DNA of 64,000 bases from Brevibacterium antiquum CNRZ 918 (GCF_900169145.1 NZ_FXZD01000010.1:1-64000); one strand, 5' to 3'. Positions 1-8,434 are shown, numbered from the stretch's first letter. Numbers and translations: made by a program. Notes: generated by a model from the letters alone, not told the origin.

Positions 1-30
1 CGCAGCATCCGGAACGGTTCGCGAAACCAC

Positions 31-60
31 CGACGACCCCGGCACCAGCCGAGGTCGTCG
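31..60. terminator. Stem-loop, possible terminator of an upstream gene
   Basis: CGACGACC (31-38) pairs with GGTCGTCG (53-60) across a 14-nt loop. No U-tract follows on either strand, so this may be only a weak terminator or a chance hairpin. No convincing gene is visible between here and the riboswitch. Confidence 0.25.
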
Positions 61-208
61 GGATCAACCATCGAGAGATAGACACGCTAGCAGCGTGAGT
101 GACTCCAAACAGCTTGACAGGGCGCGCTCAATGAGCTTTTCCTTGGGCAGGGCCAGCTGCAGGGAGGCGCGGCGAGCAATCCAGCTCGCCCCGCCTCGGT
201 GGTGCTGA

Positions 209-214
209 TACAGT
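209..214 (+). promoter_or_regulatory. Putative -10 of the thi operon
   Basis: TACAGT fits the TANNNT pattern and would place transcription start near 221, just before the conserved riboswitch core. No good -35 hexamer is visible 17 nt upstream. Inference only. Confidence 0.35.
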
Positions 215-227
215 CGTGGGCATTGAC

Positions 228-308
228 ATGGGGTGCCTCGTGAACATGAAGCGCGGCTGAGAGAACACCCATCGAACCTGATCTGGGCCATACTAGCGAA
301 GGGATCGT
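228..308 (+). promoter_or_regulatory. TPP riboswitch (THI element)
   Basis: The segment carries the THI-element signatures in order: GGGGTGCC (230-237), CTGAGAG (257-263), an ACCC strand pairing back to the first helix, GAACCTGATCTGG (274-286), and GCGAAGGGAT closing the outer helix (296-305). The only Shine-Dalgarno-like run before the thiM ATG at 310 is GAAGGGA (298-304), which lies in the closing helix. TPP binding should therefore hide the ribosome-binding site and shut off translation directly. This is the standard layout in high-GC actinobacteria. No separate terminator hairpin sits between it and thiM. Confidence 0.93.
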
Positions 309-309
309 C

Positions 310-1146
310 ATGGTTGACTTCGACCTGCGTTCTGCCAATGCACGACTGCGTGCGAGCAATCCACTCATCCAATGCATCACCAACACGGTCGTGCAGCAAT
401 TCAGTGCCAACGTGCTCCTGGCCATCGGTGCTTCCCCTGCGATGCTCGACCACGACGCCGACGCCGCACAGTTCACGCACATCGCCAGCGGACTGCTGGT
501 CAACTTCGGCACGGCCACGAACCAGCAGTTCCTCGCGGCCGACGCCGCAATCGATGCAGCCAACGAAGACTCCAAGCCGTGGGTCCTCGACCCGGTGAGC
601 ATCGGCGCCGTCGACTTCCGGACCACGCGAATCCACCGTGCTGCCGGCTCGGGACCCACCGCGATTCGCGGCAATGCCTCCGAGATCGCGGCACTCGCGG
701 GAGTCGGCCTGGGCGGACGAGGCGTCGAATCCACTGACGAGGTCGACGCAGTGCTTCCCGCGGCAGCAACCCTGGCAAGGACAACCGGTGCCATCGTTGC
801 AGTCTCGGGTCCCAGAGACGCGATCCTCGCTCATATCGACGGGGTCGATCATGTCGCCCGCCTTGATGGGGGACACTCCTATATGCCGCTGGTCATCGGA
901 ACCGGGTGCTCTCTCGGTGCAGTCACCGCCGCGTATCTCGTCGGCGCAACGACTTCCTCGGCGAGGTTCAATGCTGTCGTCGCGGCCCATGCGCACTTCA
1001 AGGTTGCCGGTGAGGCCTCCGCAACTGGTGCAAAGGGGCCCGGCAGCTACTCGGTGAACTTCCTCGACGCGCTGTACACACTCGACGCGAAGCAGCTGGC
1101 GGGCGCGCAGATCGAGGCCGACACGATCGAAGGACCACAGTCATGA
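310..1146 (+). CDS. thiM: Hydroxyethylthiazole kinase ThiM
   Basis: This 278-residue protein matches the ThiM family length and begins with the typical N-terminal stretch (NPLIQCITNTVVQQFSANVL). It also has the glycine-rich GTGCSLGA segment near residues 196-203 that forms the anion hole for the ATP phosphate. ThiM phosphorylates the thiazole alcohol HET in the cytoplasm, so it salvages the thiazole half of thiamin. The ATG at 310 lies directly behind the TPP riboswitch, and its ribosome-binding site is part of that riboswitch. The stop overlaps the thiE start (ATGA), so the two are translationally coupled. No thiazole synthesis genes (thiG, thiS, thiO) are in view, which fits a salvage operon. 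Confidence 0.95.
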   Translation: MVDFDLRSANARLRASNPLIQCITNTVVQQFSANVLLAIGASPAMLDHDADAAQFTHIASGLLVNFGTATNQQFLAADAAIDAANEDSKPWVLDPVSIGAVDFRTTRIHRAAGSGPTAIRGNASEIAALAGVGLGGRGVESTDEVDAVLPAAATLARTTGAIVAVSGPRDAILAHIDGVDHVARLDGGHSYMPLVIGTGCSLGAVTAAYLVGATTSSARFNAVVAAHAHFKVAGEASATGAKGPGSYSVNFLDALYTLDAKQLAGAQIEADTIEGPQS

Positions 1147-1955
1147 GCGAAGCGAGTTGCGAAGCCAACTCCCGTCTGGCAGGCATCGACACTCGGCTCT
1201 ACCTCGTCACCGACTCGACCCAGTGCCGGGAAGCTGGACGCAGTGTCGCCGACACTGTTCGCGAGGCAGTCGCCGGGGGAGTCGGGATCGTCCAGGTCCG
1301 GGACAAGGACATCGACGATGACGCCTTCTACACCCTGACCCGCGAGGTCATCGCCGCCGTCGACGGTGCAACTGCCGACAGTGCAACGGCCGATGGTACT
1401 GCGTGCGGAGAGAAGCGCCGGGTGCCCGTCGTCCTCAACGATCGAGTCGCCGTCGCCCAACGGCTCCTCGCCGAGGGCTCGCTCGTCGACATCCACGTCG
1501 GGCAGACGGACACACCTGTCGAGCAGGTGCGCGATCTCGTCGGCCCAGAACCCCTCATCGGGCTCTCTGCGGCCAACGGTGCCGAGTTCTCCGCAGCCCG
1601 GGAATCGGGAGTCGTCGACCTCGTCGGAATCGGGCCCGTCTACGACACCACGACGAAGACCGACGCACCCGACGGAATCGGGCCCGACCGCCTCGGCGAG
1701 CTTGTGGGCGAGGCAGGATTACCTGCTGTTGCCATCGGCGGGATCAGCACTTCTCGTGCCGCTGAACTGCGGGGGCGGGGGCTGATCGGGATCTGCGTGG
1801 TCTCTGCCATCTGCCGCGCCGATGACCCGCGTGCCGCGGCGAAACAGCTGCTCGCGGCGTTCGGTGACGGACAGGTGACATTGGCTGACGGACAGGCGAC
1901 TTTGGCTGACGGACAGGTGACATTGGCTGACGGACGTGCGGAGGCAGCTCAGTGA
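1143..1955 (+). CDS. thiE: Thiamin-phosphate synthase ThiE with a repetitive C-terminal tail
   Basis: ThiE joins HMP pyrophosphate and thiazole phosphate to give thiamin monophosphate. Visible family motifs are YLVTDS near residue 20, VQVRDKD, HVGQTD, the loop [12 protein letters not shown] and PAVAIGGI, in the order of a TIM-barrel ThiE. At 270 residues it is about 50 longer than usual. Roughly 15 residues of the excess lie between YTLTREV and VPVVLND. The rest is a C-terminal tail of three copies of the heptad DGQVTLA encoded by a perfect-frame 21-bp tandem repeat (1866-1928). The tail lies beyond the barrel and is probably not needed for catalysis. The start overlaps the thiM stop (ATGA), and the stop overlaps the thiD start (GTGA). 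Confidence 0.94.
   Translation: MSEASCEANSRLAGIDTRLYLVTDSTQCREAGRSVADTVREAVAGGVGIVQVRDKDIDDDAFYTLTREVIAAVDGATADSATADGTACGEKRRVPVVLNDRVAVAQRLLAEGSLVDIHVGQTDTPVEQVRDLVGPEPLIGLSAANGAEFSAARESGVVDLVGIGPVYDTTTKTDAPDGIGPDRLGELVGEAGLPAVAIGGISTSRAAELRGRGLIGICVVSAICRADDPRAAAKQLLAAFGDGQVTLADGQATLADGQVTLADGRAEAAQ
1866..1934 (+). repeat. 21-bp tandem repeat in the thiE 3' end
   Basis: Three consecutive 21-bp units (1866-1886, 1887-1907, 1908-1928) begin GACGGACAGG, and a partial fourth follows. The outer units are identical and the middle one differs at two bases. Each unit encodes DGQVTLA or DGQATLA in the thiE frame. Confidence 0.95.
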
Positions 1956-2818
1956 CCACTCGTCCGCCTATCGCACTGTCCATCGCCGGCACCGACCCCA
2001 GCGGGGGAGCCGGCATCCACGCCGACCTCAAGACCTTCACGGCCCGCGGGGTGCTGGGCACCACCGCAATCACCGCACTCGTCGCGCAGAACACTCACGG
2101 TGTGTCCCAGGTGTACGGAATCGACGATGCGTTCGTCTCGGACCAGCTCGACAGCGTCTTGAACGACATGCCCGTCGACGCCACGAAATCAGGGATGCTC
2201 GGCTCACGCTCACTTGTGGAACTCGTGGTCGCACGTGCAGCCCAGGGACAGCTGGGCTACTACACCGTGGACCCGGTGATGGTCGCAACTTCCGGGCACC
2301 GCCTCCTCGAGGTCGATGCCGTGGCCGCAGTCCGCGATCACCTGCTCCCGGTCTCGGACCTCATCACCCCTAACCTGCCCGAGGCGGCGCTGCTGATCGG
2401 TGACGATGAGCCCGTGGCCCAGAATCCGCAGGAGATGTTGGACCAGGCCAGACAGCTTGTCGACCGCGGTCCTCGTGCGGTGCTGCTCAAGGGCGGGCAC
2501 GCGATCGAGGGTGACGTCGCGGACGTTCTCGTCACCGCCGAAGGTGCCGTCACCGAGTTCACCCACCCACGAGTGGAGACGCCGAATACCCATGGCACGG
2601 GGTGCACATTGTCGGCCGCGATCACCGCCGAGGTGGCCGTGCTCAAGCGTGAACGTGCAGTTGACGAGGTGAGCTCGGACCTTCTTCACGAAGCCGTGGA
2701 CAGTGCCCTGAACTATCTGGCCCGGGCACTGAAGTCCGCCGCCAACTGGCAGGTCAGCCTGGATCCGAAGGGTGCCCACGGTCCCGTCGACCACCAGGTC
2801 GACATCGTCCGCCGCTAA
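1952..2818 (+). CDS. thiD: HMP kinase / HMP-phosphate kinase ThiD
   Basis: This 288-residue ribokinase-fold enzyme has the ThiD hallmarks [20 protein letters not shown] at residues 10-29, MLGS and VDPVM in the middle, and the catalytic [11 protein letters not shown] loop near residues 213-223. It phosphorylates hydroxymethylpyrimidine twice, supplying ThiE with HMP pyrophosphate. The GTG start overlaps the thiE TGA, so the last three genes of thiMED are a tight, coupled unit under one riboswitch. Length and motifs are normal, and no fused ThiE or TenA domain is present. Confidence 0.95.
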   Translation: MTTRPPIALSIAGTDPSGGAGIHADLKTFTARGVLGTTAITALVAQNTHGVSQVYGIDDAFVSDQLDSVLNDMPVDATKSGMLGSRSLVELVVARAAQGQLGYYTVDPVMVATSGHRLLEVDAVAAVRDHLLPVSDLITPNLPEAALLIGDDEPVAQNPQEMLDQARQLVDRGPRAVLLKGGHAIEGDVADVLVTAEGAVTEFTHPRVETPNTHGTGCTLSAAITAEVAVLKRERAVDEVSSDLLHEAVDSALNYLARALKSAANWQVSLDPKGAHGPVDHQVDIVRR

Positions 2819-2832
2819 AACAACCAATCACA

Positions 2833-2893
2833 CACCCGGTTCAGCATGCCATCCGGGTGCCGCACAATGACGCTTCGGGACCGCCGAGGTCCC
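2833..2893 (+). other. Two stem-loops between thiD and tenA
   Basis: CACCCGG (2833-2839) pairs with CCGGGTG (2853-2859). GGGACC (2877-2882) pairs with GGTCCC (2888-2893) across a 5-nt loop. Neither is followed by a clear U-tract, so they may attenuate or process the message rather than terminate it. There is no second THI element here. Confidence 0.4.
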
Positions 2894-2912
2894 TTGAAAA
2901 TGGGAGACATCA

Positions 2913-3644
2913 ATGACGACAGACTTTTCTGCAGGCCCTCAGACCACTCAGCTGTGGGACCGAGTGCGCCCCATCGTCGAGCAGATCGAGAACCTGCCAT
3001 TCCTCGGCCAGCTCGCCGCGGGCAGCTTGGACGTGAATGCCTTTGCGAACTACATCGTCCAGGATGGGATCTACCTCAACGGCTACGCGAAGGCGATGTC
3101 CTTCCTCGCCGCCGGTGCCAACGACCGGAATGAAGCACGGTTCTGGGCCAGTTCGGCAGCCGAGGCCATCAGTGTGGAAGAGGAGATGCATGGTGAGCTG
3201 CTCGCCGATCCTCGCCTGGCCGCAGCCCACGACGAGCTCGTCAGCAGCGGGGCCGGTTTCAAGGCCTCACCCACCACCTTGGGCTATGTGTCCTTCCTCG
3301 TCGCCACGGCAGCCAGCCGCTCCTATGGTGAAGGCGTGGCCGGAGTCCTGCCGTGCTTCTGGGTCTATGCGCACATGGGCAAGGTCCTCGTCGAACGGGC
3401 CGGTCAGATGAGTGCTGATCACCCGTACCGCACCTGGGTCCAGACCTACGATTCACCCGAATTCGATGAGTCGACCCGGCAGGCTGTGCAGCTGCTCGAA
3501 CAGGAACTCACCAACGCCCCCGCCGAGGTGGCCGCACAGATGCGTGCCACGTTCGAGCAGGCATGCGTGTACGAACTCCACTTCTGGGCCTCGGCGCATG
3601 CGATGCAGGACTGGGATGCGGGAGTTTTCGTTCCGAAGAGCTGA
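2913..3644 (+). CDS. tenA: TenA/thiaminase II family aminopyrimidine hydrolase
   Basis: TenA proteins hydrolyse aminopyrimidine breakdown products of thiamin so the HMP moiety can be reused. This 243-residue protein has the all-helical TenA pattern: YIVQDGIYL near residues 47-55, the catalytic cysteine in PCFWVY (Cys148), and a C-terminal ELHFWASAH (Glu211, Trp215) matching the conserved carboxylate of the active site. It lies 94 bp after thiD on the same strand and was probably recruited into the thi operon. The ATG at 2913 is preceded by GGGAGA at a good distance. Because the Cys is kept, it belongs to the classical TenA_C type rather than the Cys-lacking TenA_E type. Confidence 0.92.
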   Translation: MTTDFSAGPQTTQLWDRVRPIVEQIENLPFLGQLAAGSLDVNAFANYIVQDGIYLNGYAKAMSFLAAGANDRNEARFWASSAAEAISVEEEMHGELLADPRLAAAHDELVSSGAGFKASPTTLGYVSFLVATAASRSYGEGVAGVLPCFWVYAHMGKVLVERAGQMSADHPYRTWVQTYDSPEFDESTRQAVQLLEQELTNAPAEVAAQMRATFEQACVYELHFWASAHAMQDWDAGVFVPKS

Positions 3645-3653
3645 GTATCGTTT

Positions 3654-3709
3654 GCCGGTGCCGGTGCCGGTGCCGGTGCCGGTGCCTGTGCCGGTGCCAG
3701 TGCCAGTGA
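3654..3709 (+). repeat. GCCGGT hexanucleotide tandem repeat after tenA
   Basis: About nine GCCGGT-type hexamers start 10 bp after the tenA stop, with a few C/T and A/G variants toward the end. They grade into related GGTGATGGG motifs up to about 3775. No reading frame of a recognisable protein uses the tract. Confidence 0.9.
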
Positions 3710-3775
3710 TGGTTCCGGTGATGGGGACTGTGCAGGTTCTGGTGATGGGGGACAGGGGACGGTGCTGGGGACTGT

Positions 3776-4312
3776 TCAGGTTTCGGGTTTGAGTTGGCGA
3801 AGGAGATTCCACATCGCGATGGCGGTGATCACTAGGAACACACCAGTTGGAAGAATCAGAAGGGCTTCCGGCCACGATCTGCCCATTCCGACGTCGAGTG
3901 TCTGCGCCAGCGACACTGTAAACAGCAGAGCACAGGCACCAGCGGTGATTCGCATGAACTCCATCAGACAGTCGAAGAGATAGTCGCGTTCACCTCGTTG
4001 CAGCCAATACTCCTTGTGGGGAATATTGACGAGTCCGAGCGGCAGTTTCTCGTATATTTGGCGGATCGAGAGCAGTGCTGGGATGCCCACTCCCAGCGGA
4101 ACGAGCCATGCCATGACTTCGCTCTTTGACGACCAACCATCGGGCTGACCGTTTGCGCCGAAATGGCTCGGGACCTGGTCAGGTGCGTTGAACCAGGCCC
4201 ACACTGCAAAGCCGATGAGCACCAGAATCGACAGCACTGCGAAGATCAGCGCTGCGAGTCCTGGCCGACGGGGCGGACGATGACTGATGCTCGGGTCTGT
4301 CGAGGAAGGCAC
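3776..4312 (-). CDS. DUF1648-containing small membrane protein
   Basis: This 178-residue protein has a hydrophobic helix near residues 18-42, then PSHFGANGQPDGWSSKS (about 53-69), the signature of the DUF1648 domain found in SdpI-like immunity and integral membrane proteins. Further helices lie near 70-82, 122-138 and 147-168. The GTG start at 4312 follows TAGAGT by 6 nt with no Shine-Dalgarno, suggesting a leaderless mRNA. Function is unknown. SdpI homologues give immunity to the SDP toxin in Bacillus, but here only the DUF1648 part is recognisable and no toxin gene is nearby. Confidence 0.8.
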   Translation of the reverse strand: MPSSTDPSISHRPPRRPGLAALIFAVLSILVLIGFAVWAWFNAPDQVPSHFGANGQPDGWSSKSEVMAWLVPLGVGIPALLSIRQIYEKLPLGLVNIPHKEYWLQRGERDYLFDCLMEFMRITAGACALLFTVSLAQTLDVGMGRSWPEALLILPTGVFLVITAIAMWNLLRQLKPET

Positions 4313-4318
4313 CCTGTC

Positions 4319-4324
4319 ACTCTA
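4319..4324 (-). promoter_or_regulatory. -10 hexamer TAGAGT, leaderless start
   Basis: On the minus strand TAGAGT is followed by 6 nt (GACAGG) and the GTG at 4312. Confidence 0.55.
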
Positions 4325-4355
4325 TCTGCCCGTTCAGTCCGGGACTACAGGCAGG

Positions 4356-4391
4356 CTTAGGGCTCCGGGCGGTCTTAGGACTCCGGCCGGT
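4356..4391. repeat. 18-bp direct tandem repeat
   Basis: CTTAGGGCTCCGGGCGGT (4356-4373) is followed immediately by CTTAGGACTCCGGCCGGT (4374-4391), with 16 of 18 bases identical. It lies between the small membrane protein and the start of the DUF1648 gene. Confidence 0.85.
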
Positions 4392-4420
4392 GCAGGTTTA
4401 GGCCCGGTGTGGCCTCAGGC

Positions 4421-4630
4421 TCAATGGGTCCCAGGTGGATCGTCGGCGAGCCCTGCTCTTGGACCGAGTGATCCCATCGCGTGCCATCCGCGACGCAATG
4501 TGGTCCACAGGAGGACATGGTCGACTTCCATCAGGGGCACGCGGTCATGTCGCGGGCAGGCAAATCGTCCGACGAAGAACACGATCGTTGTGAAACACAC
4601 ACCGATGATAAACAGAATAAGCAGATCCAT
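4421..4630 (-). CDS. Small single-span membrane protein, function unknown
   Basis: A 69-residue reading frame starts with ATG at 4630 and is preceded by GAGGGGG 5 nt upstream, a strong Shine-Dalgarno that decides this start over a longer upstream ATG. The first 20 residues (MDLLILFIIGVCFTTIVFFV) form one transmembrane helix, followed by a basic cytoplasmic tail containing FACPRHDR. No family was recognised. It lies about 100 bp upstream of the DUF1648 gene on the same strand and may be co-expressed with it. Confidence 0.55.
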   Translation of the reverse strand: MDLLILFIIGVCFTTIVFFVGRFACPRHDRVPLMEVDHVLLWTTLRRGWHAMGSLGPRAGLADDPPGTH

Positions 4631-4771
4631 GACGGCCCCCTCACACCCGACTCGAATGCTTGGTTCCATCTTCTCTCCAAAACAAGAAGAAAGATAGGGC
4701 CACCTCCCAACAAGTGGACTGCAGACCGCCCCTATTCCTGAGACATTTCTGCCCGCGAAACGATCGCCCAT

Positions 4772-5054
4772 TGCAGGGAACCGAGATCGGAATTCGTCGC
4801 CGGCGCTGCTGGCGAAATCGTCAATTGGGGGTGGCTGAATCCGGTGGCGCCGTGGCTCTTCTTCTGCTCAGCGGATGTAAGAGACAGAGCTTCTGGTGAT
4901 GGTTCTGTGCTCAGGGGCCGATTGTCGTTCTACTCGCTGACCTGGACCGTTACAAGTTTGCTGCGTTTTTCGCCCATCAATAGGTACAACAATAAAAGAA
5001 TGAACGAACAAAAATAGAAACTCAAGGGTCAAAAACAGTGAACTCGGAGTATAA
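4772..5054. other. AT-rich intergenic stretch upstream of the HNH gene
   Basis: No gene is visible. The right half (4960-5054) is markedly AT-rich compared with the rest of the window and ends in a consensus-like TATAAT (5050-5055) next to the HNH gene. Base composition shifts here, as is common around 13E12-type genes. No -35 close to TTGACA is seen. Confidence 0.5.
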
Positions 5055-7004
5055 TTGAAGGAAGAGCAACAACGATGTTGGCGAATGGACTTCAACACCA
5101 TGACTCTCACCCCCGACCGCACACCACACAACCCGGAAGAGCGTGACCCACGCCCCGGCACTGGTGATGCCACGGCGGGAAAAGACGCGGCTTCTGACAC
5201 CACTTCTGATGCGGCTGAGACTGAGACTGCGGCTTCTAGTGAAGAGGCGTCGTCATCGGATGAAGATGCGTCGTCGGATGGGCCACCGTCCTTGTTCGAC
5301 CAACTCAAAGACTCCAACCTCGACCTCACCGGCCACCCCCTGGCGAAGAAGTTCGAATCCCTCCCCGCCGTCCCCACAGGCGACCCAGACGACCCGAAAG
5401 AGTCGGATGATCAGGGTCAGACAGGTGAGCCCAACGATCAGGACGGGTCGGACGCTGATGGTGCGGAGGTTGCTGATGGCAATGGTGCCGCGGCCTGTAC
5501 GGCTCCGACTGTCGATGATTCGAGTGGCTCAAATCCCACTACTTCCGACTCCAGTAGTCCTAGTCCTCATCCTTTGTTGTCGAATGAAGAGTGGACAGAT
5601 CTGTCTCGCTTCGCACCCGAAGTCACCAACAGCCTCACCGCGCTCAGTGGCCTCAAGGATGGGTTGCGGACCTTTGACCGGCGGATGGGTCCCGATGATG
5701 CGATCAGACTCATCGATGGACTCGAAGCCCTAGGCCGCGTCAACGAGGCACTATCGACTCTGGCCCTAGCCGTGTGTGAACGAGTCGGAACACCCACCGA
5801 CTATGGTGCCAAAACCACGAAGGCCCTCATCCAAGACCGGTTGAACATCACCAGCCGCGAAGCCAACCGTCGCACCGAAATGGCCAAGAACCTCGGCGGA
5901 CGGGTGACCCTGACGGGTCAGCCACAAGCACCGGTCTATCCCATCGTGGCCGATGCCTTCAACGAAGGCCGCCTCTCCGCTGACCAGGCCAGTCTCATCA
6001 AAGACTGCTTGAAGTCGCTGCCCACCTGGGTCAGTCAAGCCAATTGTGACTACGCCGAAACGACACTCGTCGAGAAGGCACCCAGTGTTAGGGTCCATGA
6101 CCTGCGTGCCATCTTCGCTCGCATCCTGGCTCATATTGATCCTGACGGGCAAGAGCCCGTCGATGCCACGGATCGGACCATGTACAAGGTGAGCATGCAT
6201 GCTCGTGATAACGGTGATTGGGAGATCGCTGGTCTCCTGGACCCTGTCACGGGTGGTGTGCTCAACGGGCTGCTGACGCAGAGAACGAAGATCGGCAAGA
6301 CCGACGAGAGTGCCACAAGCGTCAACGGTGGGGAGGACTCTGCCGGTACTGACGATCACGCCGACACCGAGTCTGGTGTTCTTGAAGATGGAACTCTCGT
6401 TGATATGACGGGGCAGAGGTTGAGTGCTCAGGAGTGGATCTACGAACGCTTCGCGACTTTGATCGGGCGCATTGACATGACGCGGACTGGTCAAGGCTCG
6501 CAATACGCTCTGGTCGTGACAGCGAAGGCTGAAGATCTTGCGAAGGGTACCGGGGCTGGTGCCACGGGTACTGAGAATCCGGTCCCGATCAGTGAACTCG
6601 TTCGCAACGGTCTGAACGGGGCGGTGTTCTTCGAACTGATTTCGGAGAAGGCGAAGACGATGCAAGTGGTCACGGAGAATCGGTTCGCGAACGCGAAGCA
6701 GATCGCGGTTCTCACTGCTCGTGATCAAGGGTGTACGTTCCCTGGCTGTGATGCACCGCCGGGGTGGTGCGATGCCCACCATATTGTGGAATGGGCACAA
6801 GAGGGCAGGACCGATATCAACAATATGATGTTGAATTGTTCGGCCCACCACCACTTGTTGGATAGATCGGAGTGGGAGACGGTGATGCTTAAGGATGGGC
6901 GTCCGGCGTGGGTGCCTCCTGCATCGATTGATCCGGCTAGGCGGCCGATATTGCATGCGAGATTCGTGGCTCAAGAAGTCATCGACACACTCTTCGACGA
7001 ATAG
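5055..7004 (+). CDS. DUF222 / 13E12-repeat family HNH endonuclease-like protein
   Basis: This protein of up to 649 residues has an acidic, low-complexity N-terminus rich in S, E and D to about residue 175. A helical DUF222 region follows (about 190-420), then a C-terminal HNH domain near 555-605 with GCTFPGCDAPPGWCDAHHIV, MLNCSAHHHLLD and the CxxC pairs that bind zinc. Such genes are multicopy in mycobacteria and many Micrococcales and are often treated as selfish or repeat elements; their biological role is not established. The start is uncertain. TTG at 5055 has GGAG 5 nt upstream, whereas in-frame ATGs at 5085 and 5100 are possible. A TATAAT at 5050-5055, if it is the promoter, would favour 5085 or 5100. 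Codon use is visibly less GC-rich than in neighbouring genes. Confidence 0.85.
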   Translation: MKEEQQRCWRMDFNTMTLTPDRTPHNPEERDPRPGTGDATAGKDAASDTTSDAAETETAASSEEASSSDEDASSDGPPSLFDQLKDSNLDLTGHPLAKKFESLPAVPTGDPDDPKESDDQGQTGEPNDQDGSDADGAEVADGNGAAACTAPTVDDSSGSNPTTSDSSSPSPHPLLSNEEWTDLSRFAPEVTNSLTALSGLKDGLRTFDRRMGPDDAIRLIDGLEALGRVNEALSTLALAVCERVGTPTDYGAKTTKALIQDRLNITSREANRRTEMAKNLGGRVTLTGQPQAPVYPIVADAFNEGRLSADQASLIKDCLKSLPTWVSQANCDYAETTLVEKAPSVRVHDLRAIFARILAHIDPDGQEPVDATDRTMYKVSMHARDNGDWEIAGLLDPVTGGVLNGLLTQRTKIGKTDESATSVNGGEDSAGTDDHADTESGVLEDGTLVDMTGQRLSAQEWIYERFATLIGRIDMTRTGQGSQYALVVTAKAEDLAKGTGAGATGTENPVPISELVRNGLNGAVFFELISEKAKTMQVVTENRFANAKQIAVLTARDQGCTFPGCDAPPGWCDAHHIVEWAQEGRTDINNMMLNCSAHHHLLDRSEWETVMLKDGRPAWVPPASIDPARRPILHARFVAQEVIDTLFDE

Positions 7005-7188
7005 ATCGTCCTTAGACCGGCAGCGCACTCATGTGTCGTTGGCCCATTCTTAGAACGGCAGCCCATCCTCAATTCGGCTGCACCTCCATAGATCATTGGC
7101 CCACTCTTCGCTTGGTAACGATGCCATCCAGGTTAGCGCCGGTGCAGCACTGGATCAGTGACAAGAGGCCAGGCGCGGGCATGACGGA
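7005..7188. other. Intergenic stretch with short direct repeats
   Basis: TTAGACCGGCAGC (7013-7025) recurs as TTAGAACGGCAGC (7051-7063), and a TTGGCCCATTCTT motif recurs as TTGGCCCACTCTT. No gene is seen between the HNH stop and the convergent desulfurase end. Confidence 0.5.
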
Positions 7189-8433
7189 TCAGGTGTAGCT
7201 GAGAGCCAAATTCGACACCGCAGCCGATACCGAGCGAGCTGCCCGCCGACCCTGCTCGGCAGTGACATTTGCTGAGAACGTGAAACGCACACTCGTCTTC
7301 GCGACATCATCGTCGATGCCCAAAGCAGTGAGCACATGCGATGGCTCATCCGAGCCGACGGCGCAGGCTGAACCACTCGAGGCAGTGATGCCGAGACGTT
7401 CGAGTTCGAGCAGCACGGCCTCGCCGCTAGTGCCTGCGAAGCAGAACGAGGCGTGATTGGGAGTGCGCACCGACTCGCTGCCGGTGAGGAATGCACCCGG
7501 AACGGAATCCAGCACCTCGGCGATGAAATCGTCACGAATGGTCTGGACGCGTTCGGCAGCCTCTGCCCGCTCCGCCTCGGCGAGTTCCAAAGCGGCAGCA
7601 AAGGCCACAGCCAAGGCCACATTTTCCGTCCCCGACCGGCGCCCGGACTCCTGACCGCCACCGTGGATAAGCGGTTCGAGAGGGATCCGCGCCCGGATTG
7701 CGGCGACGCCGATTCCCTTCGGCGCACCGACCTTGTGCCCGGCCAGGCTCATGGCGTCCACGCCGAGCCCGCTCAGCGGCAGCCAACCCGCCGCCTGCAC
7801 CGCATCGGTGTGGAAGTACGCACCGGCATCGTGTGCGACGTCAGCCAAGGCCGCAATGTCGGCAACGGTACCGATCTCATTGTTGGCGTACCCCAGGCTG
7901 ACCAGCAGTGTGTCCTTGCGCAGGGCCGAACGAAGGGCGCTTGTGGTGATCACTCCATCGGACTCGACGGGCACCTCCGTGATCTCGAACCCGTGCCGAC
8001 GAACCAAGAAATCCGCCGAGGCGAGCACCGCCTCATGTTCAAGGGCAGACGTCACGATATGTCGGCGAGGTGGTCGACCCTTCCTTCTGTCACCAGAGCC
8101 AGAGTCGCCAAGTGCCCCCGCCTCAAGGGCACCCGCCTCAAGAGCGACCGCCCCGAGAGCGATCCCGACGATCGCAAGGTTGTCGGACTCGGTGCCGCCG
8201 CTGGTGAAGATGATGTCGGTGCTGCGCATTCTCAGCACCTTCGCGACCCGGCGACGGGCATCCTTCAGCGCCTCGGCCGAGGTGCGGCCGACCTCGTGAT
8301 GGCTCGACGGGTTACCGAAGGCTCCGGTCAGATACGGCCATGCCGCTTCGAGAGCCTCCTTGCGCACGGGAGCCGCCGAGGCGGTGTCGAGGTAGAGCGG
8401 TGCTCCCGTGTCCAGCTGCTGATCGAATGGCAT
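7189..8433 (-). CDS. Cysteine desulfurase (NifS-like), NAD-operon type
   Basis: This PLP-dependent aminotransferase-fold enzyme removes sulfur from cysteine for Fe-S cluster assembly. It shows YLDTASAAP near the N-terminus, TSGGTESDNLA, HTDAVQAAG, the PLP lysine in SLAGHKVGAPKG, and the catalytic cysteine in SSGSACAVGS. The compact SGSAC loop places it in the NifS/IscS group rather than SufS. The ATG at 8433 lies 1 nt after the nadC stop; a longer in-frame start would only add translated repeat from nadC. Position directly after nadA-nadB-nadC parallels Bacillus, where a NifS homologue matures the quinolinate synthase cluster, so a dedicated role for NadA is likely. An internal Ala/Glu/Gly-rich insertion follows the PLP-binding N-terminal part. 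Confidence 0.9.
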   Translation of the reverse strand: MPFDQQLDTGAPLYLDTASAAPVRKEALEAAWPYLTGAFGNPSSHHEVGRTSAEALKDARRRVAKVLRMRSTDIIFTSGGTESDNLAIVGIALGAVALEAGALEAGALGDSGSGDRRKGRPPRRHIVTSALEHEAVLASADFLVRRHGFEITEVPVESDGVITTSALRSALRKDTLLVSLGYANNEIGTVADIAALADVAHDAGAYFHTDAVQAAGWLPLSGLGVDAMSLAGHKVGAPKGIGVAAIRARIPLEPLIHGGGQESGRRSGTENVALAVAFAAALELAEAERAEAAERVQTIRDDFIAEVLDSVPGAFLTGSESVRTPNHASFCFAGTSGEAVLLELERLGITASSGSACAVGSDEPSHVLTALGIDDDVAKTSVRFTFSANVTAEQGRRAARSVSAAVSNLALSYT

Positions 8434-8434
8434 C

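Noticed and set aside
2819..2912. Second TPP riboswitch before tenA
   Set aside because: No CTGAGA or ACCTGAT signatures; only two simple hairpins.
3654..3775. Repeat tract as a CRISPR or as a coding PV-repeat protein
   Set aside because: No spacers, unit of 6 bp, and the translated frame has no start or ribosome-binding site.
4869..4887. CAGCGGATGTAAGAGACAG resembles the Tn5 mosaic-end/Nextera adapter with a few bases missing
   Set aside because: The match needs several gaps and only the last nine bases are contiguous. Possible library artefact, but chance is as likely; read mapping over 4850-4900 would decide.
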